A stretch of 64,000 nt of DNA from NCBI RefSeq assembly GCF_021462225.1, contig NC_061812.1, forward strand, positions 45,365,363-45,429,362. Direction: 5' to 3'. Made by a program: the position numbers and the translations under genes. Below, in pieces: positions 32,234 to 43,400 of the stretch. The stretch is from Girardinichthys multiradiatus (lineage: Eukaryota > Chordata > Actinopteri > Cyprinodontiformes > Goodeidae). The first letter of the stretch is position 1. Each line of letters opens with the position of its first letter. The notes beneath the pieces were generated by a model. It worked only from the letters and a program-made list of their open reading frames with translations. It was not told where the DNA came from and did not search any database.

Positions 32234-33361
32234 GGGTTGGACAATGGAACTGAAACACCTGGTTTTAGACCACAATAATTTATTAGTATGGTGTAGGGCC
32301 TCCTTTTGCGGCCAATACAGCGTCAATTCCTCTTGGGAATGACATATACAAGTCCTGCACAGTGGTCAGAGGGATTTTAAGCCATTCTTCTTGCAGGATA
32401 GTGGTCAGGTCACTACATGATACTGGTGGAGGAAAGTGTTTCCTGACTCGCTACTCCAAAACACCCCAAAGTGGCTCAATAATATTTAGATCTGGTGACT
32501 GTGCAGGCCATGGGAGATGTTCAACTTCACTTTCATGTTCATCAAACCAATCTTTCACCAGTCTTGCTGTGTGTATTGGTGCATTGTCATCCTGATACAC
32601 AGCATCGCCTTCAGGATACAATGTTTGAACCATTGGATGCACATGGTCCTCAAGGATGGTTCGGTAGTCCTTGGCATCTAGCACAAGTATTGGGCCAAGG
32701 GAATGCCATGATATGGCAGCCCAAACCATCACTCCACCCCCATGCTTCACTCTGGGCATGCAACAGTCTGGATGGTATGCTTCTTTGGGGCTTCTCCACA
32801 CCGTAATTCTCCCGGATGTGGGGAAAACAGTAAAGGTGGACTTATATTAACCCTGTGGAGCTCCCGACGGACAGTTCTGGTGGAAACAGGACAGTTGAGG
32901 TGCACATTTAATTCTGCCGTTATTTGGGCAGCCATGGTTTTATGTTTTTTGGATACAATCCGGGTTAGCACCTGAACATCCCTTTCGGACAGCTTCCTCT
33001 TCCGTCCACAGTTAATCCTGTTGGATGTGGTTTGTCGTTCTTGGTGTTATGCTGACATTACTCTGGATACCGTGGCTCTTGATACATCACAAAGACTTGC
33101 TGTCTTGGTCACAGATGCGTCAGCAAGACGTGCACCAACAATTTGTCCTCTATTGAACTCTGGTATGTCACCCATAATGTTGTGTGCATTTCAATATTTT
33201 GAGCAAAACTGTGCTCTTACCCTGCTAATTGAACCTTCACACTCTGCTCTTACTGGTGCAATGTGCAATCAATGAAGACTGGCTACCAGGCTGGTCCAAT
33301 TTAGCCATGAAACCTCCCACACTAAAATGACAGGTGTTTCAGTTTCATTGTCCAATCCCTG
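32231..33361 (-). mobile_element. Tc1-like transposon, family I (DD36E spacing), with both TIRs
   Basis: Both ends are present: CAGGGGTTGGACAATGGAAC at the left and the inverse GTTTCATTGTCCAATCCCTG at the right, next to TA. The minus strand encodes a transposase with an internal deletion that removes the first catalytic Asp. A second copy, truncated at its left end, lies at 52683-53654 in the opposite orientation. Confidence 0.92.
32451..32971 (-). pseudogene. Tc1-superfamily transposase, DD36E type, frameshifted
   Basis: Right to left: 32971-32747 has the second helix-turn-helix and linker (LTRIVSKKHKTMAAQITAEL, VSTRTVRRELHRVNI). A deletion follows that skips the usual SDES region, then in another frame (32801-32451) come KHGGGVMVWAAIS, YQDDNAPIHTARL (second Asp) and SPDLNIIEPLWG (Glu). 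Thirty-six residues separate the second Asp from Glu, two more than in the family C transposase in this window. This agrees with the DD36E lineage of Tc1/mariner described in animals. Confidence 0.88.
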
Positions 33362-33370
33362 TATATATAT

Positions 33371-35833
33371 TCACCGACTCACCGGCCATTTTATTTGGTA
33401 CACCTTTCCAACTGCTCGTAAACGCAAATTTCTAATCAGCCAATCACTTTCCAGCAACTCAATGCATTTAGGCATGTAGACATGGTCAAGACGATCTGCT
33501 GCAGTTCAAACCGAGCATCAGAATTGGGAAGAAGGGATTTAAGTGAACGTGGCATGGTTGTTGGTGCCAGAAGGGCTGGGCTGAGTATTTCAGAAACCGC
33601 TGGGCTCCGCGCTTGCGTTGGGATTCTTGGCCTTGTACTGGGGTGGGGTTTGCTCGTTTGTTGGATGGTTCCTGGTGGGCATTTGGGTGGACCTGCCGTT
33701 TTGGGTCGGGTGCGGTTTGGTGGCCAGCTCCGTTACAATACCACTCATGGAGGGCCTTGAGGTGCGGGTGCCCTATCGGAGGGAGGATATCCTAGTAGCC
33801 TGACCTCTGGTGCCTGCGCTCACCTCTAAGGGTATAATTGCATGTAGACATTGAGGGTTCAGAGTGGGGGGGGGGGCAGACCCTCTTCCCCACCGTTTTT
33901 TTTTCTTTTTAAATGCACACTACAACAACACGCATCAACACTACATTTGAGCTGGTGGAGGTAGGCTTGGGGTTTTTTCACACCCCCGTTTGCTATTTCC
34001 CATCTGTGGTCGGAGGCCGGGAAAGGGAGTGGGCCCTCTAGTCGGGTCTGGGCTGGGGTTGGGGGTCGGGTCTTGGGGATTGTCTGGTGCTTGGCTGGCG
34101 TTTCGGCTCTTTCGGGATCGCTTGGGTTCCCTTGGATCTCAGCCCCTGGCTTTGGGCCCTGGTCTGCCGGCTGGAGGGGTGCTGGGCTCCAGCAGGGGGT
34201 CTTAGACGGCGTTGATTGGGATGTGGCCCCGCTTTGATGAAGGGGCTGGCCGGCTGGACTGCACACCCCTGCATGGCCGTGGTGCGCCATGCGGGGTTGC
34301 GGGTGGCCGGCGGGCTGGGGCGCCCCCGGGGTTTGGGGGTGGGGTTGGCGGTGTGCCCGGTAACTGGGGCCGCCGTGGCCTTTTTTCCACTGCTTCCTTC
34401 TGTGGTCCTGGCCCAGGGTCGGGCGCTGGGTTGCGGTTGGCGGTCGGGTGGGTGGGGCGGCGGAGCATGTCTTGTGACTGCACCGGGGTGGCTGCCGGGT
34501 TGTGCTTGGCCTGGAGCGGTTGGCCTGCATGGCCCAGGTCCCCGGCTGGTGCATGTATCTCTCTCTGGTGGGCAGGGGCTGCTGGCACTGTCTGGGGGGG
34601 TTGGGCGGGCTTGGAGGTGTGCTGCTCTGCTGGCTGTCTTATCCGAGGGGGGATCGGGGCAGTGGGCTGGGGGATGGCGTGGAGGGGCTGCGGCCTGTGG
34701 GGTGGAGGGGTTGTGTCCACTTCTAGGGCATGGGGTCACTGGCGTTTGGATCGGCTGGGCGGCGATGGTGGAGCTGAGCTGGATAGTGTTTCTCCCTGGG
34801 CGGTCGTTGCAGTGGCAGTGATGTAGTGTTTTTTGTTGCTGAGGGGGGCGTGGTGGGGGACACTGGCCCTGGGTGCCTGCCGCTGGCCGGGGACCTCTTG
34901 GTGGATGAGTTTGTCCCGTCATGGTGTGGGGTCGGGGGTCCGATTGTGGGTGCGGTGCTGGTTGGGGTCTGCACTGTTGCGCCAGTGGGTGGGGTGGCGT
35001 TGCGCAAGGCCCTTGCCCTGCCGTTGCGGCACGCTGTCTGGTGGGGTAGCGGGGTGCGGCGGGGGTTCTTAGAGCAGGACTGTGTGTGGAGCTTGCGCTG
35101 TGTGAGTGTGGTTTCATTGGCTTTTCGGCCACGGAGTTCTCCTGTGGGGGTGTGCCCCTGTGGGGGTGGGGATTTGTGGCGTTTGGGTTCGGGGGGATGT
35201 ATTCGATATCAGTGGATGGGGGTTGTTGGGGACTGGGTTCGGGGTGGGGGGGGCGGGAGCCGGGCCGGGGTCACCCGGGTCTGGGCAGTACCAGTGCTGT
35301 CTGCCTGCCTCTGCCCCAGGAGGGAAGGGGACCACCTCCTGGGTCCGGGCGCTGATTGCCCATAGGGGTTACCGGCGCCTGGACCTGGGAGTATAGAGTA
35401 TGCATGTGTGTTTTTTTTTGGGGTTTTTTTTTGCGACAGGTGGGTCTTGGACTGCTCCCTCTCCTGGATCAGCTTCCTCCCAGCCACACCGCCTTCCGAT
35501 GGTTGGAGTCTCTGCCCGCTTGTGCTTCTCGGTGTCCGGGGCCGGGTGCTTTGGTGTGTGCTGGCTCACTCCCGGTGGCTGCTTGCTGGGGCCTGGCCCC
35601 CTGCGCTCTGTCGGGCCTCTGCTTGGGGGGTGGTGTGTCCCGGGGTCTTGGGCCTCTGGGTCCATGGCTGGATCTGCTCGGACGTGGACGGCTGCCGGCG
35701 GGGCCTGTGGGCTTGTGGGAATGTTTCCAGTACCTTGTTGAATCTATGCCACAAAGGATTAAGGCAATTATGAAGGCAAAAGGGCATCCAACCCTGTACA
35801 AGCAAGGTGTACCTAATAAAGTGTCCGGTGAGT
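33371..35833 (+). mobile_element. Composite Tc1-like family F element with GC-rich interior
   Basis: The left 232 bp (33371-33602: CACCGGCCATTTTATTTGG, the start of transposase coding, CAGTTCAAACCGAGCATCAG) and the right ~115 bp (35718-35833: GGAATGTTTCCAGTACCTTG, GTGTACCTAATAAAGTGTCC) belong to one Tc1 family, with inverted ends CACCGGCC/GGCCGGTG-like. The roughly 0.95 kb of transposase gene that should join them is replaced by about 2.1 kb of GC-rich DNA. A 3' remnant of the family is at 19370-19637. Confidence 0.85.
33603..35717. repeat. GC-rich, strand-asymmetric repeat (copy 1)
   Basis: Very G-rich on the plus strand (many GGGTGGGG, GGGGTTGGGG runs). The part 33838-35362 matches the reverse complement of 56868-58400 (shared GGACCACCTCCTGG, CATTTGAGC, TTAAATGCACACTA). 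Long frames exist on both strands (up to 364 codons at 34038-35132, minus) but are proline/glycine/alanine-rich and not held in one frame between the two copies, so I do not call genes. G-quadruplex formation is plausible. Confidence 0.8.
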
Positions 35834-35842
35834 ATATATATA

Positions 35843-35917
35843 TCATCCTCTTTTTGTTAATCTTGTGGCCAAATAAATGTTTCTAATGTTGAATGAACAC
35901 TTTGATTTTTGTAGATT
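35843..35917. repeat. Short dispersed repeat, also at 50454-50536
   Basis: ATCATCCTCTTTTTGTTAAT through TTTGATTTTTGTAGAT is shared with 50454-50536 in the same orientation; that copy has an extra GATAAATG-type insertion. Family unknown. Confidence 0.8.
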
Positions 35918-38349
35918 TGTTGTTTTAGGATGCTTTTTGTTACTTTTTCTAGTTGATGCCTGAATGGCCTATGGGACTTTTGAATTGGTTTAAACTTACT
36001 GGATGTTGCGCAACAAAATATAACCAATTAATGGTTGTGTAGTGAATATTTAATATTTGATCAATATTTATTGACTTTACAGTCAATTAGACTTATTTTG
36101 ATAAAACTTGAAAGTGCACTTTATTACCTTTCACTAGAATGAATTATTAAAAAAGGCTATCAATGCGATGACTTTTTGTTCACAAATGTTTATGAAATAT
36201 AGCCATGATTATTCCATTATGTGTGGATGGTTAGTTGTTTTGATAGCAGCAGACAGCTGTTTAAATGTGAATGCTAATTTGTTTCTTATGACTTTGTTTA
36301 GGTCAGGTTTTTTTTCCCCCTCATTTTGTATGACCAGTTTCGACACACCCAGGTTGGCGAGCTACCAGATCACCGCAGCATTGCGGTAGGAACTGTCAAA
36401 ACCCATTTTCCTTCTGACCTATTGCGTTTGGATTATTGGATTAATTCCCTTTGGATTATTGACTGATGGATTATGAATTCCTTTTTTTGCAAATGGACCA
36501 TGGACCAGTGAAACCCTTGGGTGTCATCAGGGTTTTTTTTTGTCATGTTTGTTTATTTTGTTTTTTGTTGGTTATGGTTTAAATTTATATCTAACGGCTC
36601 TTCTTATCACATATGCAACAGATATTTGGATCCTAATAATAAATTTACTACAAGCACTTAAACGTATTGTGTGTCTTCTAGTTAATTCTAATTCACACAC
36701 TCAGGCTCCATGGCCGAACTTACTGCTGGTTGCCTTATGCCATACTTTGTTGCAGTCAGGCGACTAGCCTAATAAGCGTTACACTTTCTCCTGTTATGTT
36801 GCCCCTTGGTGGTCATTTCAGTCAAGTTTTTAGCTACATCCATTTCCCTGTCATGTATTTGTACAGCGTACAAACTGGATAATTAGTGTCAAAGGCCTCA
36901 TCTTAGGTCAGAAATGCACAAGAATTGAAAGAGGTGCATAGTGGTGAAATAAGGCCTTTAGGTCGCATTTAGGTGTTGTTGTTTGGCAACAAAACTTCCC
37001 TTTTTGCAAATACTAAAGATTTGAACTGTTCAACCTCCATCGCCATAAAACAACAAACAACTCATTGGTGGCATGACCTGCTCTTGCCTTCTTAAATGTA
37101 CACATAAGTGATCATGCAACACATTTTCCAATAAGGTGAACTGTTCCACAAACATTTAAACAAACTTTATACAACATACAAACTCACTCATAGTTATCCT
37201 TTATACTGGCCTAATATACATGGAATACTCTACGGTGTACGGTAATAGTGAGATCTGGCCTTTCTGTAAACCCGTCTTGCCTGTATTATTAGATCAGGAT
37301 TTGTAGTTTTCTTATAATATTGTTTTAACAGCTTTTAATAACTTAGGTTAAGAAAGCCATGACCTGACCAGTCAGCCAACACTGCAATGGTTTGCAACTT
37401 TCTGTCCTTGATAAGTGTAAAAAAAACAAAAACAACCATGTTATTGAAAGTCCTCATGAATGTTTTTTTTTTCCAGTTTGTGCTTCCATTATCCAGTTGA
37501 CGCGCTTCAGTCCAACATACAAAGGAACAAAAATCAATACACTTGAGGAGTGGTTGGAGGGCCTTTATCTTTTGCAGCGGATGATTTGGCTATGTGAATT
37601 ATTCATCAGCAGAAAGCTATTGTCTGTGCTGTAGAGCACAGAGGATAGGAATAACAGCTTTTCCTTATCACTCATAATCTTAGGAGCTGAAGTAATGCAA
37701 TTTTCAACATTTAGCACTTAATGGTGTGTCAGAGAGGCAACATGATCTAAGACCATTAGGGCTATTTTGTGCTGAGGTCCAAAACAGCCATTTTGCTCTT
37801 ATCTCTGCTGCTGAGCTCTCTGAGGAAACAAGAAACCACAAAAGGTGTGAGGAAAGTCAGGTTTTAGGATACAATCAACTCATGGAAAGGGAGAGTATAT
37901 CTTTGATATTTTCCCTTTATTCTCGTAGTTATCCTTGCATAGCACACTGAACAATTACAGATTATTGTCATTTTCTGACTTCTTAAAAGGTGGAAATTCA
38001 CAAATTGGATTAGTTGTGTTTCCACCGCTAACCAATTATTTGAAATTCTAATGCTCTGACCTAATGTCAACAACTGGAAACAATCATTCAACATCAAAAC
38101 TCTCATTCTAAACATTTCAGAGTCAGATCAATAAGTTGACAGTAACTAGTGTTCTTACAAAAGCCCAATATACTCAAGAATAATCTTTTATTTATTGAAA
38201 ATAAATTGAACTGAAGTTATTCCTATTGGTGCCCTTTTATGCAGTAACCAACTAAATTTACACATCAGCTGAATATCTTGTCAAGAGCAAGGGGCAACTA
38301 TGTTGTTGGTGTGTATAAAATATCCTGGAAATGATGTAGGTGCTTTTTT
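35918..38349. other. Longest repeat-poor stretch of the middle; no gene recognised
   Basis: No transposon end, RT or transposase motif was seen. Several T-rich runs occur (36309, 36531, 38344). Frames up to 80 codons (37392-37634) have no domain. It may be host intergenic or intronic sequence. Confidence 0.4.
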
Positions 38350-39625
38350 TTTTTTCTGCTCTCGGTGGAGGAGGACGCTTTTTCTCTGTCTCCCTCCCCC
38401 TCCCATATCTGCCCTGCTTCAGCTCTGTGTCTTGTCTTTGGAGCCTCTTTTTGCATATCTTCCAAATTCTTAGTTATGGATTTGGTCAGCTGGCCTCTCA
38501 ATGCAATTGATCAAATTTTCTCGAGGAGAAGACAGGGTGAAGGAGAGCCCAACTTGTCTGGACTGGACATTTTTCTCTGGATACACGATGGACTCCTGGC
38601 AGAAGTGGAGGATTGTGTGTTTGTCGATAATGTCAGTTGAGGATGTGGAAGATGTGTATATAATTGGATGTTTGATATCAGGATTTCTGCTTTTTGGAGT
38701 CAGCGGTTACCTGGCATATCAAGAAATTCGGAGAGTGTCAGCAGCTGTTCTGGCCATTGTAAGGCTGCCTGGCATGTGTGATGGGATCTTCAGAGCGATC
38801 AACACTCAGACTGAGATGTTACGTGAGCTGAATCGCAGACTGGATGTGATCCTTAGGATCGCAGGCAGGTTGCGGTTCCTGGACTCAGGGGTGAAATGGG
38901 ATAAATCTTGGAGAAAGTTGTTCGCTCGGATCTGGCGAAAGACCAGGAATTTGGCTATTCGGATTCGCCTTTGAGAAGCACCAGCGACACTCTCAAGGCT
39001 GACGGAAAATTAAGAGTCAGCCTAACCCAAATAATTAGTGTTTTTCTGAATCTGGCTCCCCTGCACGGCCTTGATGGCTGGCTATCTTCAACTTCTCCTG
39101 GAAGTTATGTAAACATGACGCTCTGCTCCCTCTGCACCCTCCCTTCCCTGAGAACATCTGTGGACCTGCTCAGAACATTGTGGCCGGTTGATGAACATTC
39201 CAACGTATCATCAAGGACAATGGCCTCTGTGACAGTGCTTCATGGACTTACTTGCACACACTCACAAGCACACACACACATGCTCAAGATAAACATATGC
39301 ACACCCTCACACCACCTTCACCGTTCCCGGCATGATGTTGTTTTGTCAACTGTTGCTTCTTTGTGCTGAGGTTTTTTGCAATCTCAAACTGTATCCTGCT
39401 AAGGATAAAGTGTGAAATATGATTTTCTTCCCTCTACTTACCTAATGTGGCCTCTTTTCTCATCTAGCAAGGGCAGCGCCTGTGAGTGGGCAGCAAAGCC
39501 TCGGTGACCCATCCCCCCTTGTCTTGTGTCATGATGTATGTTTGGATGGGTTGTACTGGAATTCTAATTTCCCCTCGGGGATCAATAAAGTATCTTTGAA
39601 TTTAATTGAATTGAATTGAAAAATT
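38350..39625 (+). mobile_element. Retroposon with LINE-like tail and a small membrane-protein ORF
   Basis: The 3' end (TAATTTCCCCTCGGGGATCAATAAAGTATC plus (TTGAA)n, split across 39566-39622) matches the tail of the Rex/CR1-like LINE at 20865-20920 in reverse complement, but no reverse-transcriptase sequence is present. The interior carries two overlapping open frames (38476-38640 and 38588-38974) and a CA-rich stretch near 39255-39280. The left border is approximate. It looks like a non-autonomous element moved by a LINE; alternatively it is a retrocopy of a host transcript that ended in such a tail. Confidence 0.5.
38588..38974 (+). CDS. Predicted 128-residue single-pass membrane protein
   Basis: The frame starts MDSWQKWRIVCLSIMSVED. 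Residues about 22-43 form a clear membrane helix (VYIIGCLISGFLLFGVSG), followed by a long amphipathic helix with heptad-like spacing (AVLAIVRLPGMCDGI, INTQTEMLRELNRRLDVIL) and a basic C-terminal tail rich in Arg, Lys and Trp. It overlaps in another frame a 55-codon ORF (38476-38640, MDLVSWPLNAIDQIF...LSGLDIFLWIHDG), so a frameshift may have split one longer protein. The family is not recognised; no signal peptide or enzyme motif is seen. It could belong to the retroposon or be captured from a host gene. Confidence 0.45.
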   Translation: MDSWQKWRIVCLSIMSVEDVEDVYIIGCLISGFLLFGVSGYLAYQEIRRVSAAVLAIVRLPGMCDGIFRAINTQTEMLRELNRRLDVILRIAGRLRFLDSGVKWDKSWRKLFARIWRKTRNLAIRIRL

Positions 39626-40036
39626 TTACAAAAACATACGTATAATCGTGTCAAGTTAGCATCTTTATAGTCTGTCAAAGTGATAGCCCACCTAACACCG
39701 TTATGATCAAGTGACCCTGTATTTTTCGTTTATTGTCACTTGCCTTTCCTTCATTCTGCCCAAACTACTATTTTTCGAGGAGTGGCACAGAAGGGTGGAG
39801 GATCTGGGTGGATGACGACAACACCATGACAGTTCCACGACTTATCGCCTCAGTATGGAGGGAGGGCAGGGCTGTGAGGGGTCTGAGTTGATTCTGATCT
39901 CACAAATTTGTCTGCAGTTAGTTGGAGGCATCAACTCAAAACCAAAATGGCTGACTGTATTGATTTTGTGTTTCCTATTTCATGAAACTGGACAGTTGAA
40001 GTGATATGGAACAAAATGGTAAATCAGTTTTATAAA
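39626..40036. other. No feature recognised
   Basis: No named repeat or coding motif. Confidence 0.4.
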
Positions 40037-40040
40037 CCAG

Positions 40041-41870
40041 TGTTAGGACCCCAGCCATGGTTACAACATGAAAGTCTGGTACGAACCTTTCTGGAACTTT
40101 CAAAATAAATCGCATTAACCTACTTCCAGTTTAGCCAGGAAAAGGGGTAACAGCGGACTTCCCGTGATGTCACTGTTCAAATAAAACCCCGCATTCGCAG
40201 AGATTCTGTTACTCTCCAGTGTCTCTGTGACCAGAGACACTGGTCCCCTGCGGACCTGGACGGAGGGACACAGCGCGGTAATTTCTCTTTGCTGGCAAAC
40301 AGACATAATTCTTCAAAACTGGATCCAAGAGTGTCAGACGATCACGCGATCATATGCACTAAGTTAAGTACGAATGAATTGCTGTTTGTGTATCCGGTAT
40401 TAATTCATGAACGGGGGTAATTAAGGTACAAGCGTTGCTTGACATTCTTTCTGAGGTCTACAGAAGCCGAACTGTGTTCTAGAGAGTTCGCAGCAAAGGC
40501 CCAGTCTCTACAACGCCGAGTGGAGCAGTTATCCTGGTCTGAAGGAAGGAGAACGGGACCGTATCGCCATGGTTACAGCAGTAACGTGCAGTTTGGCCAG
40601 CCGACAGAGTGAGCCGCCCCACCCCACAGCTACGGAGGTTAGCTACAAGTTAACCCTTTGTTCACGGTGGATGCTTTCTTCAACTTCGTCGCCCGGACAA
40701 CTTTTCCTCAGCACGGTTCACATAAGAGGTTAGGTTTGGCCAGAGCGAAGCAATTTAGAATGAAATAATCTAAACATTTTTTTTTTGTTTGTTTTATGAA
40801 GTTTGGTTTTGTTTGTGTTGAAACTCAATTATCCTAGTGCTAGCAAATTATCTGTTCAGCACACGTGCTCAGTTTGTGTGTTCTGTGTTTGTGATTTTTT
40901 AAAAGTTAAGACAAACTTTATTTAAAGGGTGATTTTAAACACAGAAGATTGACCACAACCTGCTGTCCGCGCTTATGCATTTTAACCCTTTTATTAATGG
41001 TATTTTAAAGGTATGTGTTTGATTCTGATGATAAGCTATACGCTTCTTTTGTTAGCTTTAACTGCTAACAGCTAAGAACACATGCTTGCCTGCTAAAGAT
41101 CATTTACCAAAAAAGGTTGTTGGTTTTCAATCCAATTCAACTTAAAAACTAAGTAAACATCATTAAGCCCATTTCTCCAGAAAGATTTGGTTCTTATTCA
41201 AAATAATATTTCTTTAAATATTATTTGACTAAATAAAGGCAGCTAATTAAACACGGTTGAGAATTAGTCATCCAGAAGGTTGGTTTTATTCAGCAAATCA
41301 TTCTTAAAATATTATTTTATTAAAATAATATTTTATCTGATCTTGCATTGTGAATGGTTGTTTAAAGGTATGCCATTTTTTGCCTTAGTTAGTTCCAAGA
41401 CTAACTTCACTTAATTTTCAGACTCTTTAAGATAATCCTAGGTTCTCAAACATAAATAACATTGAATGGTAATGTTGCATCACTCTTTCGCACATGGTTT
41501 TCTAACCATCTTTGATCGACTTGTTTATATTGTACATAGCCATTAGTTTTTCTTATTCTTTAATTCTGCTTGGTACTATAGTTGGATTGTTTTACAATGG
41601 AAAGAGTTTGTTGATTTAAATATGTTTGACTTTGAGTTGGCTTATTTTTGTTAATAAATTCTTGTATTTTAAGAAATTGTGTGAATTCATTCCATGTGTG
41701 TGCAGAGTTATGCTGTTCAATAATGTCAGAGTTTGGCTCATCCCTTTCAATTTTGTCCTAATGCCATCGCCTTATTAGGCTGGTATTCACAGGACATCCC
41801 TTAACAGACCGAAATATTATTTAATAAAATATTAATATTAAATAATATATTCATATTCATAATTACAACA
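40041..41870 (+). mobile_element. Full-length solo LTR of the tRNA-Asn retrovirus-like family
   Basis: TGTTAGGACC...AATTACAACA, 1830 bp, with the 4-bp duplication CCAG on both sides (40037-40040 and 41871-41874). It contains a polyadenylation signal (TTAATAAATTC, about 41652). It matches the 5' LTR at 27650-29495 (opposite strand) and the ends of 30591-31009. No internal region remains. Confidence 0.88.
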
Positions 41871-43160
41871 CCAGAAAGAGGGGTGGATTATGCAGGATTT
41901 CAATTTTTTTTTATTTTCCTGGCAGGAGACTGGTAAAAAGAATGAAGCTCCTCAGGATTTCAGGAAATGGAGGGATGCCCCTTCATCAGTCTTTGCTGAA
42001 GATGTTGGGAGCCAGTGAGGAATTCTGTCCAGCACTTATCTTTTTGTCATCTCTGATGTAAAGAATGTGATTCTAAAACTGTATTAAAGTACTGAATAAG
42101 TGTTCTTGTTATGCTTTCAACCAGTTATTACAAGGACACCTATATTTATTTTCAATATATAAATGTGCATATTTGAATGTTTGTAAGCTGATTAAAGAGA
42201 ACTTCAAAATACTTAACGAACATTTTAACAAAAATACACCAGACTAAAATAAATGTTGAATTTTCAGATGTTCCTAGTCTGAACCCACCTGACCTGGCTT
42301 CTCATAGTTTTGAAGTAATCTGCTGCTTGGATCTACCAATCATTTCTAACAGCAATATTAAAATCTAAACAGTAGCAGTAATTTACCTTTATTGTAAGGT
42401 GATCGTCAGCGGGTAAGAGGAGGGGTAGAGGTTACAGAACAAGTTATCTCACACCTTAAACACCTTGATAAACATAAATCAAGCAGTAATTTACATATTT
42501 GTGGTATTTAGATCTTTTCACGCTCTGTTACATCAAATCAAATCTGTCCAACAAGTTTCTGGCAGGTGTATTGATCACCTCTTTATGAAGGTTCGGAGAG
42601 TCCTCGCTGTTCTGCTAAATATTCATCAAATAAACATTCATCACACAATGCTTCAATTTCTGTCTCTTAAGGAGCTTTTGGAACTTTGTTGGGCGATTTA
42701 ATATGCGCTAAATGGTTGACGGTTACCTGCAGATTCCCAAAACAAGCTGTGTCCAAATGAAGGGGCTGCATCCTTCGAAGGACCAGTCTATGTGGGCTGA
42801 ATCCTACGACGGCTGCCAAGGCCGATAATGATTGGCTATGAATTTGGATGGTTTAGCCTTCACCAGCTGTTCCCGCCCTTACCTCAGCGTAACTGCTATG
42901 GCCTAGAAACCCGCGACAGCGTGAAGCACATATCTGTGTAGCTATAAAGATGGAGCCTGAAAGTTAATCTGGTGTCTCCATTGTAAGTAACTGCACATGG
43001 TTTTTATTTTCCCCTTTGGCTTATATTTGTTTCTTTAAAATGTTCTTGCTTTATTATCTTTTCATTTTATTCTCGTTCTTTGATCAGCCATTTAAAATGT
43101 TCAATATAATTTTGTTCATAGATAAAAAAATATTACACTGTACTTAAACTACATTGATGA
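41871..43160. other. No gene recognised
   Basis: Positions 42745-42790 (GTGTCCAAATGAAGGGGCTG, CCTTCGAAGGACC) resemble the start of a fish DNA transposon, but I could not find a matching second end. Confidence 0.35.
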
Positions 43161-43169
43161 CAAATACCA

Positions 43170-43400
43170 TTGTCGCCCAACTATGCGACTGACTATGCGC
43201 CTGATTATGTGCCTGACTATGCGCCTGACTACGAGGCGCCGGAACCGCCGCCTGACTACGAGGCGCCTGACCCGCAACTCGGCTATGTGGCACCTGGCAA
43301 TGTGACAAATGACTTCACACCTGACTCTACACATGACGTTACCCCTGACTTTACCCCTGACTTTACGCTTGCAAAGGATGCAGCCCCTGTGTCTCCATAG
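43170..43400 (+). repeat. 12-bp tandem repeat in an open frame (PDYA / PDFT)
   Basis: The DNA repeats GACTATGCGCCT about five times and GACTTTACCCCT about three times. In one frame this gives PDYAPDYVPDYAPDYEAP and then TPDFTPDFT. The frame has no ATG start (it opens with TTG after a stop at 43158) and no domain. It may be an exon piece or a drifting microsatellite. Confidence 0.6.

Noticed and set aside
32123..32326. 67-codon ORF with (YI)n repeats
   Set aside because: Translation of the TA microsatellite, not a gene.
34038..35132. 364-codon minus-strand ORF and several 170-230-codon frames in the GC-rich block
   Set aside because: Composition-driven proline/alanine/threonine frames open on both strands. 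Matching segments in the copy at 57-58 kb switch frame along the alignment, so no protein is conserved.
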